The translations under genes were made by a program, and so were the position numbers. A DNA stretch of 64,000 nucleotides from Rhizophagus irregularis (Eukaryota; Glomeromycota; Glomeromycetes; Glomerales; Glomeraceae): contig NC_089432.1 of NCBI RefSeq assembly GCF_026210795.1, positions 4,526,001 to 4,590,000 on the forward strand. Reading direction: 5' to 3'. The notes under the pieces are model-generated. The model had not been told where the DNA came from. It did not search any database and saw nothing but the letters and a program-made list of their open reading frames with translations. Below are positions 60,526-64,000 of this stretch, one piece after another; positions within the stretch are counted from its first letter, which is position 1; every line of letters begins with the position of its first letter.

Positions 60526-61080
60526 TCTATAATAAATTTTATTTTTATTAAATTGTAAAACGTAAATCACATTATTTTTTTTCATTTATAAGATAGTAAA
60601 TATATTACTCTAAAATATAATAAATAAATATCTTATTAAATTTATCAATCAATCATTCTTTTATAGATATTTTTCTTTTAATTTTAAAATGTCATTCTAA
60701 GATTATAAATTCATGAGGATTTGAAATTACTTATTTTTTGTCTTAAAAATTATTTGGACTTCAAATAATTTCTTATGAAATAACGGATATCATGCAAATT
60801 AGTATTTATTAATTTGGGACAGCCTTATATAATATTTTGATAGTACACTTTGCTATCTAAGTAAAAGATAGATTTAAAATAATGATACTATAACATATTA
60901 GTAAAGAAATCTCGTCAATCTCATATATTACTTTTAAATACCGTATTGTTTTATTTTTACGCGGTGATAAGTTTTAACCTAAAAATATTATATTGTCATT
61001 AAGAATTTCAATCTTCAAATACTTTTAAATCGATTAATAATGTAATTGTTTAGAAGTATTATTGCAAATGCAATTACACC
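60526..61080. other. 3' flank of gene 12
   Basis: 60640-60800 is the inverted family 3'-flank block (AAAATGTCATTCTAAGATTA, TCATGAGGATTTGAAATTAC). 60810-60890 matches 49150-49240 inverted (TTTGGGACAGCCTTATATAA). No gene. Confidence 0.55.
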
Positions 61081-61082
61081 AT

Positions 61083-62023
61083 CAGGAGATTAAATTATGC
61101 GGATGTTAATGTAGTTTTATCAAATATGGGTAATCCTGAAAATTTACACCTTGAAAAAACTCGTAAATACGCGATATTGTTTAATTTACACTTAAAATAT
61201 AGTATTTGATCATTCGTGTCTAAAATAATTGCATAGATTTTTTATAAACAGAGAAAAATTGTATAAATACATATTTTGAGTATTCTAAATATAAAATAAC
61301 AGTCTAAAATATTTCAACAAATTTTCATCCAAAAAAAAATTGTGTAAATTTACATAAACAAGTAGTTTCGGATATTCACATTCTAAAAAATTGTACAAAC
61401 ATATGATTTTAAGCAATCCATACATAAATACAACAATTCGAAATATTTTGATAAATTTGCGTTTAAAAAAGTAGTGTGGATTTATATAAATAGATAGTTA
61501 CACTATTTTATGATATAAAAAAACATGTAAATATGCAATTTTGCGTAACTTACTCAAAAAGTATGATGATAAATATGAAATATAATAGTGTAAATCAAAA
61601 AAAAAGTTAAATAACATAGTGGTTAAGTTGCGAGATATGATATATAATAAAATAACTCAAGGTAATCAGTTCGATTCCTAATGTAAGCAAAAAAAATAAA
61701 TTAATAAATATAAAAAAATTATGCCGAATAAATAAAAATATTAAGGAAAGAAATAACAAATAAAAGATGAAGGAAAGGAGAAGGGTGAGAAAGAAATAAA
61801 GGGAACAAGAAGAAAAAGAAGAGAATAGAAGAATTTTATTGTGTAATTCCCTTATATTTAATAATACAAAATTTTTTTTATTAAATTAATATAGGAATTC
61901 TCATTATTAAGAATATTTGTGATTTTACACGCCCGTATACCCACGTAGGTGTCGTGAATTTGCGTGATTTTTTACACACGTGTAATTTTGCAAATCTACA
62001 CCCTTTTTAAACTCCTGATGACG
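61083..62023. mobile_element. Putative 0.94-kb insertion with short inverted ends
   Basis: Left end ATCAGGAGATTAAA and right end, reverse complemented, ATCAGGAGTTTAAA. The sequence resumes afterwards with DNA paralogous to 48720-48900. The interior repeats words such as GTAAATTTACA and GTAAATACGCGAT, with a tRNA-like stretch at 61611-61690 and a purine-rich tail (61735-61830). Target duplication not clear. Confidence 0.4.
61611..61690 (+). other. tRNA-like box A / box B pair (SINE head or decayed tRNA)
   Basis: CATAGTGGTTAAGTTG resembles the D-arm box A of Ser/Leu-type tRNAs, and 45 bases later AGTTCGATTCC matches box B (GGTTCGANTCC). The acceptor and anticodon stems do not pair, so a functional tRNA is not claimed. 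AAAAAAATAAATTAATAAAT follows, as behind a retroposed Pol III transcript. Confidence 0.35.
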
Positions 62024-62029
62024 TCCCAC

Positions 62030-62610
62030 CATAAGACCATGATCACGTATATGTTATAAGCAAGCTATATGATTAAGCTTAATATTGTAATAATTGTTAG
62101 TATAATATTATTAAATATGTTAATTAATATTATGAAAACTATATATATAATGTTAATTTATTAGGATATTGCACTTGTTTATATATTTATAAGTTACATA
62201 CTGGCGACATTTTGACATTCTTTAAATAATATGTACATTAATAATTTTGTATAATGGTAATTATAGCTGATATAATAGTACTAAAATCTGTATTAGAGAA
62301 AGATGAGAGTTACGTGTTTTGATCTATTAATTTAATATAAAGCTTATGAAGGATATAAAAAAGTTTAGTTAAGATAGTCATTCTGGCTCCGTTAGATAAT
62401 AATATTAGTTGTGCGTTATGCATAATGATGCACATAATAATGGTCGCTTGTTCCGATGTAATATTAATACAATTTTTAAAATGTGTACACGCAGTTCTAA
62501 ATAAATCATAAAAAATCATGTGCATTGTAAAATTAAGACATTACTACAGATCACATAATTGATTAACGTTTTCATAGAATACAAATCTTTTTTTTAAAAT
62601 ATGACTTGTT
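62030..62610. other. Upstream flank of gene 13
   Basis: Paralogous, inverted, to 48500-48900 upstream of gene 10 (AAGCAAGCTATATGATTAAG, AGAGAAAGATGAGAGTTACG, GATGCACATAATAATG). No gene; the ORF at 62310-62525 has no support. Confidence 0.5.
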
Positions 62611-62710
62611 CAATATTACTGCGGTACTGCGGCTAATGATAGACAGCTATTTGTTTGGTGATACTGATGGCGCTGTGTGACAATCTGCATAAAATACTTA
62701 AAAAGGGATT
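62611..62710 (+). promoter_or_regulatory. Class II promoter block of gene 13 (most complete copy)
   Basis: Reads CAATATTACTGCGGTACTGC, GGCTAATGATAGACAGC, TTTGTTTGGTGATACTGATG, GCGCTGTGTGACAATC and GCATAAAATACTTAAAAAGG. ACTGCGGTACTGCGG is a direct 8-base repeat. The last word is TATA-like, about 90 bases before ATG. Confidence 0.72.
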
Positions 62711-62793
62711 ATTCTCATTAAAAAAAATTTTTTTTTTACAACAATCGTATTATGTTAAAAACTTTCCCGTAAAAATTATTATTATTATTCAAT

Positions 62794-63903
62794 ATGTCTT
62801 CTGATAATAAGACGAATACGAACGAATGGATTAATCGGATTGAAGAAAAAACTATAATTACAAAAACAGATATAGCAGAAAATACCCAATTCTCAAGCGA
62901 GCGAGGACTTAATGAGGAAACTTTATTAACTACCAATATTTCAGAATTACAAGGAAAATTATCTCAAATTTTTGACAAAATAAATATAAAAGAGATTAAT
63001 CCTATAACAGTATCAAAAGAAAGAGAGAAACTTTCATTTGAAAAAGGTTTTGACATAATAGTTGATGAAATAAATGATTTAATTTTTAAATCATTTAATG
63101 AAGGAATTGGAATTGAACCTAAATTATTAAAAAAAAAATTTATTGACCATTTTAATAATTATAATACTAATTCAAAAGAAATTTATAATTGGTTATTAAA
63201 TAATCAAAATAATTCAAATTCCATTTTTTTACTTGGATATTTAAATCGCTTTGGAATTGGAACAAGTAAAAATAATAAGAAAGCATTTAATTTATTTATC
63301 AGTGCATCAGAAAAACATCATTTTTTAGCACAAACTTTTGCTGGTGAATGTTATCAATGTGGAAATGGAATTACAAAAAATGAAAAATTAGCTTTTGATT
63401 ATTTAGAAAAACTTGCTAATAAAAATTTTGCACATGGACAATATAGAATTGGTTATTTTTATGAAAATGGAATAGGTATTAAAAAAGATTTAAAAAAGGC
63501 TTTTCATTATTATGAAAAATCTGCAAATAATGGGAACAAAATGGCTACATATATTCTTGGTTATTGTTATAAAAATGGAAAGGGTGTTGAAAAAGATTAT
63601 AATAAAGCTTTTGAATTATTTAGACAATCAGCTACAGGAGAATATTCAAATGGAATAGTAATGTTAGGATATTGTTATGAAATTGGTATTGGAATTGAAA
63701 TTGATATGCAAAAAGCATTTGAATTATATCAAAAATCAGCGGATTTAGAAAATATGGTAGCACAATATAATCTTGGTGTTATGTATGAAAATGGGAAAGA
63801 AATTACAAAAGATTTAAACAAAGCAATTTATTGGTATAAGAAATCTGCGCAACAAGGATATCAAAAAGCACATTATAGATTAAATTTACTTCAATACCAA
63901 TAA
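62794..63903 (+). CDS. Gene 13: Sel1-repeat protein lacking the kinase domain, 369 aa
   Basis: Single exon starting MSSDNKTNTNEWINRIEEKT; about eight leader residues (KKMQDTEN) are deleted relative to gene 12. The IEE-KTIITKTDIAEN junction and linker (SELQGKLSQIFDKINI) are as in genes 10 and 12. About six Sel1 repeats follow: [50 protein letters not shown] and VMYENGKEITKDL with AIYWYKKSAQQG. It lies head to tail with gene 12 and is its closest relative. Probable soluble adaptor. Confidence 0.92.
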   Translation: MSSDNKTNTNEWINRIEEKTIITKTDIAENTQFSSERGLNEETLLTTNISELQGKLSQIFDKINIKEINPITVSKEREKLSFEKGFDIIVDEINDLIFKSFNEGIGIEPKLLKKKFIDHFNNYNTNSKEIYNWLLNNQNNSNSIFLLGYLNRFGIGTSKNNKKAFNLFISASEKHHFLAQTFAGECYQCGNGITKNEKLAFDYLEKLANKNFAHGQYRIGYFYENGIGIKKDLKKAFHYYEKSANNGNKMATYILGYCYKNGKGVEKDYNKAFELFRQSATGEYSNGIVMLGYCYEIGIGIEIDMQKAFELYQKSADLENMVAQYNLGVMYENGKEITKDLNKAIYWYKKSAQQGYQKAHYRLNLLQYQ

Positions 63904-64000
63904 TTTGTAATAAATTCTATCTTTATTAAATTATAAAATGTAAAAATTAAATTTGCTACATTATTTTTTTTTTTAATTAACAAAATAGTAAATACAGTAC
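63904..64000. other. 3' flank of gene 13, cut by window end
   Basis: AT-rich; shares TTTATTAAATTATAAAATGTA with the start of the gene 12 3' flank. Nothing else seen. Confidence 0.45.

Noticed and set aside
47209-63903. Retroposition as origin of the intronless Sel1-only genes
   Set aside because: Exon 5 is already intronless in the kinase genes, and these genes keep the shared promoter and 3' flank at genomic position. Internal deletion is simpler, and no poly-A tail or insertion duplication is seen.

Overview
The window is strongly AT-rich eukaryotic DNA with short spliceosomal introns (about 70-90 bases, GT..AG, TAG or CAG acceptors), no operons, many small non-autonomous transposons, and a large local family of Sel1-repeat genes, many fused to tyrosine-kinase-like (TKL) domains. 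This fits a Glomeromycotina (arbuscular mycorrhizal) fungus such as Rhizophagus. That assignment is inference from protein style, base composition and family expansion; no marker gene is present.

The recognisable protein-coding content is one paralogous family. Genes 1-3 (509-10197, minus) are five-exon kinase-Sel1 genes whose catalytic HRD has become HHN, so they are probable pseudokinases. Genes 5, 6, 10, 12 and 13 (14115-15131, 21085-22077, 47209-48327, 59398-60525, 62794-63903) are intronless Sel1-only proteins that keep the kinase gene's first residues but lack the kinase domain. Genes 7, 8 and 9 (25393-27668, 32099-34404, 38769-41064) are five-exon genes with intact HRD and DFG. Gene 11 (49462-51775) has an intact kinase part but two frameshifts in its Sel1 part. 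Degenerate kinase or Sel1 fossils lie at 11040-11590, 23946-24062 and 31186-31375.

The duplicated unit is larger than the gene. Genes 5-13 share a conserved promoter block about 100-200 bases upstream of ATG (ACTGCGG direct repeat, then a TTTGTTTGGTGATACTGATG / GGCGCTGTGTGACA core). Genes 1-3 share a different block (GTAACGCCAT, GTCGATCATT, AGATCGGCACT). Most members also share a 3' flank of several hundred bases, and long stretches between genes are paralogous. Comparing these copies identifies insertions, because one copy has the filled site and another the empty one.

Mobile DNA: hAT-like MITEs at 23398-23745, 30044-30265, 36127-36473 and 52632-53852, two with an empty site visible elsewhere in the window; pogo/Tc1-like MITEs at 3678-4341 and 57952-58421; an element at 58781-59216 that splits the promoter block of gene 12; a 2-kb insertion at 27977-29954 related to 16494-18065; and a foldback element at 44457-46107 whose 396-base inverted arms each carry nine 22-base units centred on the palindrome GCAGGTACCTGC.

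Functional reading (inference): active kinase, pseudokinase and scaffold-only versions of the same Sel1 protein, probably co-expressed within each promoter class, could interact or compete in signalling. The sequence shows the architectures and shared promoters but does not show the pathway.
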